Below, in pieces: positions 22,971 to 30,476 of a stretch of DNA of 30,476 nt. The notes under the pieces were generated by a model. That model searched no databases, had not been told where the DNA came from, and saw only the letters and a program-made list of their open reading frames with translations. The stretch is from Flavobacteriales bacterium (GTDB lineage Bacteria; Bacteroidota; Bacteroidia; Flavobacteriales; BACL11): the NCBI GenBank assembly GCA_012960835.1, contig DUAL01000138.1, positions 1-30,476 of the forward strand, written 5' to 3'. A program made the translations under genes and the position numbers. Each line of letters begins with the position of its first letter. The first letter of the stretch is position 1.

Positions 22971-23957
22971 ATGAGACACGGGAAGAAATTTAATCATTTA
23001 TCAAGAAAGGCTCCTCACCGAAAAGCAATGCTAGCTAATATGGCATGCTCTTTAATTGAGCACAAACGCATCAAAACTACTGTTGCAAAAGCAAAAGCTT
23101 TGAGGGTTTATATTGAGCCACTACTTACAAAATCAAAAGAGGATACTACTCATTCCAGAAGAACGGTATTTTCTTACTTAAAACAAAAACAAGCTATTAC
23201 CGAATTATTTGGTGATGTTGCTGCAAAAATTGCTGATAGACCAGGTGGGTATACTCGAATTTTGAAATTAAGCAATCGACTGGGCGATAATGCAGAAATG
23301 TGTTTTATTGAATTGGTCGATTATAATGAAGATTACCAAACTGATAAACCAAAAAGAAAGAAAACAAGAAGAAGGGGAGCAAGTAAAACTACTGAAACTC
23401 AAACAGCAGAAACAGCAGCAGTTGAGCAAACAACAGAAGCTATTTTGGAAGAGAATATTGAAGAAGTAGAAGTGACTGATGATGTAAAAGTAGATGAAAC
23501 AACTACTGAAACTGCTGAAGTTGCAGAGGATGAAAAAGGAGTGAGTCAAGAGGAAGAAGTGGTTGAACAAACAAAAGAGGAAACTGCTGAGGAAGAACAA
23601 GCAGAAGCAGTTGAAGAAACTACAGCAACTCAAGAAGATGTTCAAGAAGTTCATGAAGAAAAGAAGGAAGTAGAAGCAGTTGAAGATAAAGTAGAAGAAG
23701 CAGAAATAAAAGAGGAAGAAGACACTACTGAAGAAAATGTGGAAGAAGTTTCTGATGAAAAGATTCAAGAAGTTAAAGATGATGAGAAAGCAGAAGAAGT
23801 TCAGCAAGCGCCTCAAGCGGAACTAACTGAGGAAAAAGAAGTGAAGGAGGAGAAGCATGAAGAAACAGTAGAAAATGAAGTAGAAGAGGAAGAAACAAAA
23901 GCAGAAGATGTTCAAGAAACAGAAGATAATTCAGATGAGCAGAAGAAAGATGAATAA
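22971..23957 (+). CDS. rplQ: 50S ribosomal protein L17 (bL17) with very long acidic C-terminal tail
   Basis: 328 residues, versus about 120-170 in most bacteria. Residues 1 to about 122 are the normal L17 fold: MRHGKKFNHLSRKAPHRKAM, CSLIEHKRIKTTVAKAKALR, ADRPGGYTRILKLSNRLGD and AEMCFIELVDYNED. Residues 126-139 are a basic patch (KPKRKKTRRRGASK). Residues 140-328 are an acidic, Thr/Val/Gln-containing low-complexity tail; by hand count, residues 141-328 hold about 67 Glu and 14 Asp against 16 Lys and no Arg. Flavobacterial L17 proteins commonly have shorter acidic or Ala-rich tails, so the idea is not new but this length stands out. The tail is probably disordered. It is the last gene of the ribosomal cluster and is followed by a terminator. 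Confidence 0.96.
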   Translation: MRHGKKFNHLSRKAPHRKAMLANMACSLIEHKRIKTTVAKAKALRVYIEPLLTKSKEDTTHSRRTVFSYLKQKQAITELFGDVAAKIADRPGGYTRILKLSNRLGDNAEMCFIELVDYNEDYQTDKPKRKKTRRRGASKTTETQTAETAAVEQTTEAILEENIEEVEVTDDVKVDETTTETAEVAEDEKGVSQEEEVVEQTKEETAEEEQAEAVEETTATQEDVQEVHEEKKEVEAVEDKVEEAEIKEEEDTTEENVEEVSDEKIQEVKDDEKAEEVQQAPQAELTEEKEVKEEKHEETVENEVEEEETKAEDVQETEDNSDEQKKDE

Positions 23958-23978
23958 ATCTTCAATTGTTTTAAAAAA

Positions 23979-24017
23979 TAAAAGGATAAAGCTTTATGTG
24001 CTTTGTCCTTTTTTTTT
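23979..24017 (+). terminator. Rho-independent terminator of the ribosomal cluster
   Basis: AAGGATAAAGC (23982-23992) pairs with GCTTTGTCCTT (24000-24010) over 11 base pairs with one G-U, a seven-base loop, then T to 24017. It separates the ribosomal cluster from carA. Confidence 0.88.
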
Positions 24018-24046
24018 AATTTTATTTCCAATATTTTAATCAAATA

Positions 24047-25162
24047 ATGAAGTATATAAAACAAAATAATGCGGTTGTTCTTTTAGAGGACGGAATGATT
24101 TTTCATGGAAAATCTGTTGGTATTTCAGGGATAGCTACAGGTGAAATTTGCTTTAATACAGGAATGACTGGTTATCAGGAGGTGTTTACTGACCCTTCTT
24201 ATTATGGGCAATTGATGATAACTACTAATGCTCATATTGGTAATTATGGCGTACATGCTGATGAGGTAGAATCTGACTCTATGAAAATTGCTGGATTGAT
24301 ATGTAAGAATTTTAATAATGGATTTTCTCGTGAGGGAGCGAAAGGCGATTTATATCAGTATTTTCAGGATCAGAACAAAGTAGTAGTTGCTGATGTGGAT
24401 ACTAGAGCTCTTGTGAGATATATTAGACATAAAGGGGCTATGAATGCCATTATATCTTCTGAAACAACTGATATTTATGCTTTGCAAAAGCAATTAGAAA
24501 AAGTTCCTTCTATGGAGGGATTGGAACTTTCATCAAAAGTTACTACTGAAAAATCCTATTTCTTTGGAGATGAAAAAGCAAAATACAAAGTTGCAGTTCT
24601 CGATATTGGCGTAAAACGAAATATTTTAAAATGTCTTTCTGATAGAGATTGTTATTTGCAGGTTTTTCCAATGCATGCTTCTTATCAGGAAATGAACGCT
24701 TGGAATCCAAATGGTTTCTTTTTATCCAATGGTCCTGGTGACCCTTCTGCCATGCCAGAGGTGATTGAAGAGGTAAAGAAAATAACAGAAGATGGTAATC
24801 CAGTTTTTGGTATTTGTTTAGGACATCAAGCATTGGCTTTGTCTGAAAGTATAGCAACTTATAAAATGCATAACGGACACAGAGGGATTAATCATCCTGT
24901 TATAAATTTAAGCAGTGGAAAAGCAGAAGTAACTTCACAAAATCATGGTTTTGGAATTTCTGAAGAAGACATAAAAAATAATCCAAATGTTGAAGTAACG
25001 CATGTGAATTTGAATGACAACACTGTTGAAGGAATCAAACTCTTAAATAAGAATTGTTTTTCTGTGCAATACCATCCTGAAGCTTCTCCTGGCCCTCATG
25101 ATTCAAGGTATTTGTTTGATCAGTTTGTAAGCAATATTAAAAATCATAAGAATAACAAATGA
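24047..25162 (+). CDS. carA: Carbamoyl-phosphate synthase small (glutaminase) subunit
   Basis: 371 residues. Hydrolyses glutamine and channels ammonia to CarB, which makes carbamoyl phosphate for arginine and pyrimidines. The N-terminal CarA domain (FNTGMTGYQEVFTDPSYYG, DVDTRALVRYIRHKGAMNA) precedes a class I glutamine amidotransferase domain with FFLSNGPGDPSAMP, nucleophile Cys257 (GICLGHQ) and His343/Glu345 (YHPEAS). carB is not adjacent, so the subunits are made from separate loci. The TGA stop overlaps the eno ATG by four bases, indicating translational coupling with a glycolytic enzyme. Confidence 0.97.
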   Translation: MKYIKQNNAVVLLEDGMIFHGKSVGISGIATGEICFNTGMTGYQEVFTDPSYYGQLMITTNAHIGNYGVHADEVESDSMKIAGLICKNFNNGFSREGAKGDLYQYFQDQNKVVVADVDTRALVRYIRHKGAMNAIISSETTDIYALQKQLEKVPSMEGLELSSKVTTEKSYFFGDEKAKYKVAVLDIGVKRNILKCLSDRDCYLQVFPMHASYQEMNAWNPNGFFLSNGPGDPSAMPEVIEEVKKITEDGNPVFGICLGHQALALSESIATYKMHNGHRGINHPVINLSSGKAEVTSQNHGFGISEEDIKNNPNVEVTHVNLNDNTVEGIKLLNKNCFSVQYHPEASPGPHDSRYLFDQFVSNIKNHKNNK

Positions 25163-26445
25163 GTAAAATTGTAAATATACATGCACGCCAAATATTAGAT
25201 TCAAGAGGCAGCCCAACAGTTGAGGCTGAAGTATTTACTGATAAAGGAATTATGGGAAGGGCAGCAGTTCCATCAGGAGCATCTACCGGAAAGCATGAGG
25301 CTGTTGAGTTAAGAGATGGTGATAAAAACAGCTATTTGGGAAAGGGAGTTTTGAATGCCGTAAATAATATTAAAACTGAAATACAGAATTCAATTGTTGG
25401 TTGTGAGGTAAGCGAACAGTCTTTTATTGACAACAAAATGATTGACTTAGACGGTACTCCAAACAAAGCTAATTTGGGAGCTAATGCTATTTTGGCTGTT
25501 TCCATGGCTGCTGCAAAGGCTGCTGCAATTGAACAAAACAAAAATTTGTTTGCTTATATTGGCGGTGATAAGGCCCATACTTTACCAATCCCTATGATGA
25601 ATATTCTAAATGGTGGTTCGCATGCCGATAATAGTATCGATTTTCAGGAATTTATGGTAATGCCAATTGGCGCATCTTCTTTTTCCCATGCTTTGCAAAT
25701 GGGAACGGAAGTTTTTCATCATTTAAAAGCGGAGCTTAAAAATCAGAATTATTCCACTAATGTTGGAGATGAAGGAGGTTTTGCTCCTAACTTAGGTTCG
25801 AATGAAGAAGCAATTGAAGTGGTATTAAAAGCCATTGAAACTGCTGGCTATCGCCCTGGTGAAGATATGTATATTGCAATGGATGCTGCTGCATCCGAAT
25901 TTTATAATGCAGAAGAAAATGTGTATCATTTTCACCAGTCAACAGGAGATAAACTAACACCTGCTGAAATGGTGGCTTACTGGGAAGATTGGACAAAAAA
26001 ATATCCAATTATTTCCATTGAAGATGGTTTGGATGAAGATGATTGGGATGCTTGGAAACTCTTGACAGATAAAATTGGAGATAAAGTACAATTGGTGGGG
26101 GATGATTTATTTGTAACTAATGTCGATCGTTTAGGAAGAGGTATTGATAATGGAATTGCAAACTCTATTTTGATAAAAGTAAATCAGATTGGAACATTAA
26201 CTGAGACAATTAGTGCTGTAAAAATGGCTCAAAATAATTCCTACACTTCTGTAATGAGTCACAGATCGGGTGAAACGGAAGATACTACAATTGCAGATTT
26301 AGCTGTTGCGCTTAATTGTGGACAAATAAAAACAGGTTCAGCATCTCGTTCCGACAGAATGGCAAAATACAATCAGCTTTTAAGAATTGAAGAATTCTTA
26401 GGAAAAGATGCTATTTATCCAGAAAAAAATTCTATATTCGGCTAG
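25159..26445 (+). CDS. eno: Enolase
   Basis: 428 residues. Converts 2-phosphoglycerate to phosphoenolpyruvate in glycolysis. Motifs: IHARQILDSRGSPTVEAEV, AAVPSGASTGKHEAVELRDG (mobile loop), SIDFQEFMVMP, the VGDEGGFAPN loop, metal ligands in MDAAASEFY, SIEDGLDEDDW and VGDDLFVTN, LIKVNQIGTLTE with the catalytic Lys, and SHRSGETEDTTIADL. Overlaps carA by ATGA, and gltA follows after 21 bases. Confidence 0.98.
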   Translation: MSKIVNIHARQILDSRGSPTVEAEVFTDKGIMGRAAVPSGASTGKHEAVELRDGDKNSYLGKGVLNAVNNIKTEIQNSIVGCEVSEQSFIDNKMIDLDGTPNKANLGANAILAVSMAAAKAAAIEQNKNLFAYIGGDKAHTLPIPMMNILNGGSHADNSIDFQEFMVMPIGASSFSHALQMGTEVFHHLKAELKNQNYSTNVGDEGGFAPNLGSNEEAIEVVLKAIETAGYRPGEDMYIAMDAAASEFYNAEENVYHFHQSTGDKLTPAEMVAYWEDWTKKYPIISIEDGLDEDDWDAWKLLTDKIGDKVQLVGDDLFVTNVDRLGRGIDNGIANSILIKVNQIGTLTETISAVKMAQNNSYTSVMSHRSGETEDTTIADLAVALNCGQIKTGSASRSDRMAKYNQLLRIEEFLGKDAIYPEKNSIFG

Positions 26446-26466
26446 TTTAAAAAGTTTAAAGAACTT

Positions 26467-27753
26467 ATGGCAAAAAAGGCAGAGCTACATTATGATGGGA
26501 AAGTTTATGAACTTCCGATAATTGAAGGAACAGAAAATGAAACTGCTATTGATATTAGTAAACTAAGACAAGATGCAGGAATCATTACTTTAGATAGGGG
26601 ATTTAAAAATACAGGATCTACTGAAAGTGCTATTACCTTTTTAGATGGGGAAAAAGGAATATTAAGATATAGAGGTTATTCCATTGAAGACTTAGCCGAA
26701 AATGCCAGCTTTTTAGAAGTTGCTTTTTTGCTGATTTATGGGGAATTACCAAATTCTAAGGAATTATATAATTTTCAAGAAGAAGTTTCAAAACATACAT
26801 TAGTGCATGAGGATGTAAGGGCGATATTAGATGGGTTTCCATCTAAATCTCATCCAATGGGAGTGTTGTCTTCTTTGGTTTCATCCCTTACTGCATTTTA
26901 TCCAAAATCCTTAGATCCAAATCGTTCAGCAGAAGAAGTGAACGGGACAATAATTCGTTCCATTGCAAAACTACCAACTCTAGCAGCTTGGAGTTTTAAA
27001 AATAGAATGAGGCAACCCGTAATTTATCCTGATAACTCTTTAGGGTATTGCGAAAATTTTATCAGGATGATGTTTTCCTTACCAACTGTTAATTATGAAG
27101 TTAATCCTGTAATTACAAGTGCTTTAAACAAACTTTTAATTTTACATGCCGATCATGAGCAGAATTGTTCAGCAGCAACTGTCCGAATTGTTGGCTCCTC
27201 TCATGCAAGTTTATATGCTTCAATTTCTGCTGGGATTGCTGCACTTTGGGGCCCATTACATGGAGGAGCAAATCAGGCAGTAATTGAAATGTTTGAGCAG
27301 ATAAAGGAAAACGGAGGAGATGTGAATAAATATGTTGAAAAGGCAAAAGACAAATCAGATCCATTTCGTCTGATGGGCTTTGGGCACAGAGTTTATAAAA
27401 ACTTTGATCCTAGAGCTAAGATTATTAAAAAAGCTGCTGATGATGTGTTGGCACAATTAGGGGTTGAAGATCCAATTTTGGATATTGCTCTTAAATTAGA
27501 GAAAGTAGCTCTCAAAGATCAATATTTTAAAGATAGAGGTTTGTATCCTAATGTTGATTTTTATTCAGGTATAATTTACAGAGCATTGGGTATTCCTACA
27601 GATATGTTTACGGTAATGTTTGCATTGGGAAGATTACCAGGATGGATTGCACAATGGAAAGAAATGAGGGAAAATCATGAACCTATAGGAAGACCAAGAC
27701 AAATTTATGTTGGTGAAAATGAAAGAAAATATGTTTCTATTAATAAAAGATAA
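26467..27753 (+). CDS. gltA: Citrate synthase
   Basis: 428 residues. Condenses acetyl-CoA and oxaloacetate to citrate at the TCA cycle entry. It has the N-terminal beta domain of the Gram-negative hexameric type (residues 1 to about 60, ending TLDRGFKNTGS), then LDGEKGILRYRGYSIEDLAE. Active-site His residues lie in LHADHEQNCSAATVR, GPLHGGANQAV and GFGHRVYKNFDPRAK, and the Asp in YPNVDFYSGIIYRALGIP. It is the last gene of the carA-eno-gltA unit and is followed by a clear terminator. Confidence 0.98.
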   Translation: MAKKAELHYDGKVYELPIIEGTENETAIDISKLRQDAGIITLDRGFKNTGSTESAITFLDGEKGILRYRGYSIEDLAENASFLEVAFLLIYGELPNSKELYNFQEEVSKHTLVHEDVRAILDGFPSKSHPMGVLSSLVSSLTAFYPKSLDPNRSAEEVNGTIIRSIAKLPTLAAWSFKNRMRQPVIYPDNSLGYCENFIRMMFSLPTVNYEVNPVITSALNKLLILHADHEQNCSAATVRIVGSSHASLYASISAGIAALWGPLHGGANQAVIEMFEQIKENGGDVNKYVEKAKDKSDPFRLMGFGHRVYKNFDPRAKIIKKAADDVLAQLGVEDPILDIALKLEKVALKDQYFKDRGLYPNVDFYSGIIYRALGIPTDMFTVMFALGRLPGWIAQWKEMRENHEPIGRPRQIYVGENERKYVSINKR

Positions 27754-27784
27754 ATCTTAGAGATTAGTATGTAGATGTTAGATT

Positions 27785-27817
27785 AAAAAACTCGGTGTTA
27801 TTCACCGAGTTTTTTTA
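27785..27817. terminator. Bidirectional-looking hairpin terminator after gltA
   Basis: CTCGGTG (27791-27797) and CACCGAG (27803-27809) form a perfect seven-base-pair stem with a TTATT loop, flanked by A (27785-27790) and T (27810-27816) runs that extend the stem. It ends the carA-eno-gltA transcript; its T tract merges into a TACTTTTG box. Confidence 0.9.
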
Positions 27818-27823
27818 CTTTTG
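27816..27823 (+). promoter_or_regulatory. Candidate -7 promoter box (TACTTTTG) four bases before the ubiD ATG
   Basis: TACTTTTG matches TAnnTTTG exactly. The ATG at 27828 begins only four bases after the box, so transcription from this site would start at or within the start codon and give a leaderless or nearly leaderless mRNA. No TTG lies at the usual -33 distance; that position falls inside the terminator stem. Confidence 0.4.
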
Positions 27824-27827
27824 GACA

Positions 27828-29552
27828 ATGGCTTATAGAACCTTACAACAATGTATTTCTGATTTAGAAAAGGAAGGTGAACTTATTCGAATTTCGGAAC
27901 AGGTAAATCCTGATTTGGAAATGGCATCTATTCATCTGGATGAATTTACAAAAGGAGGGAAAGCCATTTTATTTGAAAAGATTAAAGGAAGTAAATTTCG
28001 GGCAGCTTCTAATTTATTTGGAACTTTAAAAAGAAGTAAGTTTATGTTTCGTGATAGTTTAGAAAAGGTAAAACAGCTTATTGACCTTAAAACAAATCCT
28101 GCTTCTGCACTTAAAAATCCATTTGAGGCCATTTTTACTGCACTTCATGCTATTTATGCTATCCCTGTAAAAGTTAGATTTCCAAGAAAATTTAAAGAAA
28201 TACAGATTGAGGATTTACCACAAGTAAAATGTTGGAAAGAGGATGGGGGAGCTTTTATTACTTTACCTCAAGTCTATTCGGAAGATGTAGAAAATCCAGG
28301 AATTATGAATTCCAATTTAGGAATGTACAGAATTCAACTTTCCGGGAATGATTATGTACCCAATAAGGAGGTGGGGATGCATTATCAAATTCACAGAGGG
28401 ATAGGTGTGCATCAGAAAAAAGCCAACCAAAAAGTAGAACCTTTAAAGGTTTCTATTTTTGTAGGAGGACCACCAGCTCATACTTTTGCTGCCGTTATGC
28501 CATTACCTGAGGGAATGTCAGAAATGGCTTTTGCAGGAATTTTAGGAGGAAGGAACTTTCGTTATGCAAAGAAAGATGGCTATACTATTTCAGCAGATGC
28601 CGATTTTGTAATCTGTGGAGAGTTACACCAAAATGATGTAAAAGCTGAAGGCCCTTTTGGAGATCATTTGGGTTATTATAGTTTGAAACACGATTTCCCA
28701 GTTTTGAAGATTCACAAAGGATATGCTAAAGAAAATGCCATTTGGCCTTTTACGGTTGTGGGTCGTCCCCCTCAAGAGGATTCTCAGTTTGGAGCTTTGA
28801 TACATGAAATTACTGGAAAGGCAATTGAGAAAGAAATCCCAGGATTAAAAGCGGTAAATGCGGTAGATGCATCAGGAGTTCATCCTTTATTATTAGCGGT
28901 GGGAAGTGAACGATATACTCCTTATAATCCTACTAAACAACCCCAAGAATTATTGACTATTGCCAATCATATTTTAGGAACAGGACAAATGTCCTTAGCC
29001 AAATATGTATTTATTTGTGATGAAGAAAATGCTCCAGATGTGAATGACGAAAAGGAATATTTCACTCATTTTCTGGAAAGGGTAAATTGGAAAAGAGATT
29101 TACATTTCCAAACCAAAACGACTATTGATACTTTGGACTATAGTGGAGACGGACTGAATGAAGGTTCAAAAGTAGTGATTGCAGCTGCTGGAGATAGTAA
29201 AAGAACTTTATCTGAAAACTTGCAGAATATCAATTTAACTACAGGTTTTTCTAACCTACAATTAGTGAGTAATGGAAATTTAGTAGTAGAAGGTAAAGGA
29301 GAAATTAATGACTTAATTGATTCTTTAGAAAAACAAAATTTAGAAGGAATAGCACTGATTACTTTAGTAGATGATGCCACTTTTACAACTGAAGATTTCT
29401 CCAATTGGTTGTGGATTACTTTTACCCGTTCCAATCCTGCAAACGACATTTATGGTGTAGATGCAGAGCATAAGAACAAACATTTTTCGTGTTCTATTCC
29501 TATTATTGATGCCAGAATAAAAGCACATCATGCTCCTGTTTTGGAGAGGTAA
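27828..29552 (+). CDS. UbiD-family decarboxylase (menaquinone-type)
   Basis: 574 residues from ATG 27828 (MAYRTLQQCISDLEKEGELI). A GTG at 27795 would begin inside the terminator stem and is rejected. UbiD enzymes use prenylated FMN made by UbiX to decarboxylate aromatic or polyprenyl-hydroxybenzoate-type acids. Visible are the prFMN-site region NSNLGMYRIQLSGND (Arg168), HYQIHRGIGVHQ, GGPPAHTFAAVMPLPEGMSE, and AEGPFGDHLGYYS (Glu274), plus the C-terminal LWITFTRSNPANDIYG segment seen in proteins annotated as menaquinone biosynthesis decarboxylase. That substrate is a homology-based guess; no quinone genes or ubiX are nearby. The stop codon abuts the stop of the convergent helicase gene. Confidence 0.88.
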   Translation: MAYRTLQQCISDLEKEGELIRISEQVNPDLEMASIHLDEFTKGGKAILFEKIKGSKFRAASNLFGTLKRSKFMFRDSLEKVKQLIDLKTNPASALKNPFEAIFTALHAIYAIPVKVRFPRKFKEIQIEDLPQVKCWKEDGGAFITLPQVYSEDVENPGIMNSNLGMYRIQLSGNDYVPNKEVGMHYQIHRGIGVHQKKANQKVEPLKVSIFVGGPPAHTFAAVMPLPEGMSEMAFAGILGGRNFRYAKKDGYTISADADFVICGELHQNDVKAEGPFGDHLGYYSLKHDFPVLKIHKGYAKENAIWPFTVVGRPPQEDSQFGALIHEITGKAIEKEIPGLKAVNAVDASGVHPLLLAVGSERYTPYNPTKQPQELLTIANHILGTGQMSLAKYVFICDEENAPDVNDEKEYFTHFLERVNWKRDLHFQTKTTIDTLDYSGDGLNEGSKVVIAAAGDSKRTLSENLQNINLTTGFSNLQLVSNGNLVVEGKGEINDLIDSLEKQNLEGIALITLVDDATFTTEDFSNWLWITFTRSNPANDIYGVDAEHKNKHFSCSIPIIDARIKAHHAPVLER

Positions 29553-30476
29553 TCACTTCTTCTTGAATTTTCTCCACTGTTTTTTCTTTTTATTCTTTGT
29601 TTGAATCTTATATTCAGGAGCTCTCTCAAAACCATTTGGTAAACTAAGTTTTGGAACTTCTTTTTCAATCAGTTTTTCAATATCCATAAAATTACGCACT
29701 TGTTTCGGATTGATGAATGTAATGGCTTCTCCTGTTCTGTCCGCTCTGGCAGTACGCCCAATTCTGTGCACATAATCCTCTGCATCATGAGGTACTTCAT
29801 AATTGATAACTAATTCAATTTCTTGGATATCTATTCCTCTGGATAAAATATCGGTAGCAACTAGGATTCTAATTTTCTTATTTTTAAAGTCTCTTATGGT
29901 TTCTTCTCTTTCGCTTTGATCCAACCCAGAATGCATTTCAGAGGCTTTCATTCCTGCTCTGTTTAAAGTTTTTTTAATTTCTCTTACACTTTTTATGCTT
30001 GAGGCAAAAATGAGGACATGACTTAAATCTTTTCCTTTTGCTCTTAGTATTTCTCTTGCCAAATTTACCTTTTGGCTATCGTGTACCATATAAGCAGATT
30101 GAGTAATACCTGCTGCAGGTTTTGAAATTGCTAAACTTATACTTGCCGGATTATCGAGTAATTTGGTAGCAAGTGTTCTAATTTTTGGAGGCATTGTTGC
30201 TGAAAACAAAAGTGTTTGCATTTTTTCAGGTAATGATTTTGCAATTTTCATAATATCATCATAAAATCCCATGTCTAACATTCTATCTGCTTCATCCAAT
30301 ATAAAATGCTGAACCCCTGAAGTATCAAAATAATCAAAATCTAAATGAGCCAATAATCTTCCTGGCGTACAAATAATAATATCCGCTCCATTAACTAAAG
30401 CTTGTTTCTGATTGTCAAACTCCACTCCAGTTCCTCCACCATAAATAGGGTAAGAAGATGAATTGGTGAAATAGGA
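29553..30476 (-). CDS. DEAD-box ATP-dependent RNA helicase (5' part outside window)
   Basis: The frame is open to the window end, giving 307 residues; the GTG at 30425 is internal. It is an RNA-unwinding helicase of the RhlE/CsdA type, often cold- or ribosome-assembly-linked. Visible motifs in order: GG near the start, TPGRL (Ib), DEAD in ILDEADRMLDMGF, SAT (LFSATMP), and the second RecA domain with IFASSI (IV), ATDILSRGIDI (V) and YVHRIGRTARAD (VI). The Q motif and Walker A are outside the window. The C-terminus is a basic tail (KNKKKKQWRKFKKK) that likely binds RNA. Subfamily assignment is uncertain. Confidence 0.93.
   Translation of the reverse strand, partial: SYFTNSSSYPIYGGGTGVEFDNQKQALVNGADIIICTPGRLLAHLDFDYFDTSGVQHFILDEADRMLDMGFYDDIMKIAKSLPEKMQTLLFSATMPPKIRTLATKLLDNPASISLAISKPAAGITQSAYMVHDSQKVNLAREILRAKGKDLSHVLIFASSIKSVREIKKTLNRAGMKASEMHSGLDQSEREETIRDFKNKKIRILVATDILSRGIDIQEIELVINYEVPHDAEDYVHRIGRTARADRTGEAITFINPKQVRNFMDIEKLIEKEVPKLSLPNGFERAPEYKIQTKNKKKKQWRKFKKK

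Noticed and set aside
23268..23816. 182-residue Phe-rich reading frame on the minus strand of rplQ
   Set aside because: It is the reverse complement of the GAA-rich L17 tail, which reads as TTC (Phe); composition and lack of a start context mark it as a shadow.
27795..27827. GTG start giving an 11-residue longer UbiD protein
   Set aside because: It lies within the terminator hairpin; the ATG at 27828 starts the family-like MAYRTLQQ sequence.
1..30476. tRNA or rRNA genes, insertion sequences, prophage, defence systems or toxin-antitoxin genes
   Set aside because: I looked for cloverleaf-like segments, transposase motifs, inverted terminal repeats and known defence domains and saw none; the window is almost fully occupied by recognised housekeeping or envelope genes.

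Overview
The window is a low-GC chromosomal segment from a member of the Bacteroidota, most likely a Flavobacteriales-type bacterium. The evidence is: a type IX secretion (T9SS) sorting tail on a SprB-repeat surface protein; a cysteine-containing 21-residue leucine-rich-repeat protein typical of the phylum; TAnnTTTG promoter boxes; start codons preceded by A-rich leaders with no Shine-Dalgarno motif; C-minus (zinc-independent) L36 and S14; no tuf between fusA and rpsJ and no adk between secY and map; and the rplQ-carA-eno-gltA arrangement. I cannot name a genus.

Layout. Positions 1-2899 hold two convergent envelope or secreted proteins whose 3' ends overlap: the 3' part of a SprB-repeat adhesin-like protein (+) and an LRR protein (-). 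Positions 3003-3245 (-) encode a small helix-turn-helix protein conserved in the phylum. Positions 3456-5564 (+) encode a stand-alone EF-G paralog (EF-G2 type) whose G domain has lost the catalytic histidine and the NKxD lysine; a strong terminator follows. From 5750 to 23957 (+) runs one uninterrupted str-S10-spc-alpha cluster: rpsL, rpsG, fusA, rpsJ, rplC, rplD, rplW, rplB, rpsS, rplV, rpsC, rplP, rpmC, rpsQ, rplN, rplX, rplE, rpsN, rpsH, rplF, rplR, rpsE, rpmD, rplO, secY, map, infA, rpmJ, rpsM, rpsK, rpsD, rpoA, rplQ. I saw no internal terminator, so it may be a single 18-kb transcription unit. A terminator at about 23980-24017 closes it. A second unit, carA-eno-gltA (24047-27753), follows and ends at a hairpin terminator. 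A UbiD-family decarboxylase (27828-29552, +) comes next, abutting base-to-base with a convergent DEAD-box RNA helicase (29553 to beyond the window end, -).

The core supplies the ribosome, both EF-Gs, the Sec channel, N-terminal Met removal, IF-1 and RNA polymerase alpha; the tail supplies pyrimidine/arginine precursor synthesis, glycolysis, the TCA cycle and quinone-type chemistry. No gene-free stretch exceeds 300 bases; the largest gaps are 3246-3455 and 5565-5749. I saw no tRNA, rRNA, CRISPR array, insertion sequence or phage gene. Most of the window is conserved housekeeping DNA. The points that merit a second look are the EF-G2 G domain, long charged tails on L5 and L17, a 13-nt palindrome that encodes the ends of two convergent genes, and a candidate leaderless promoter built onto a terminator.
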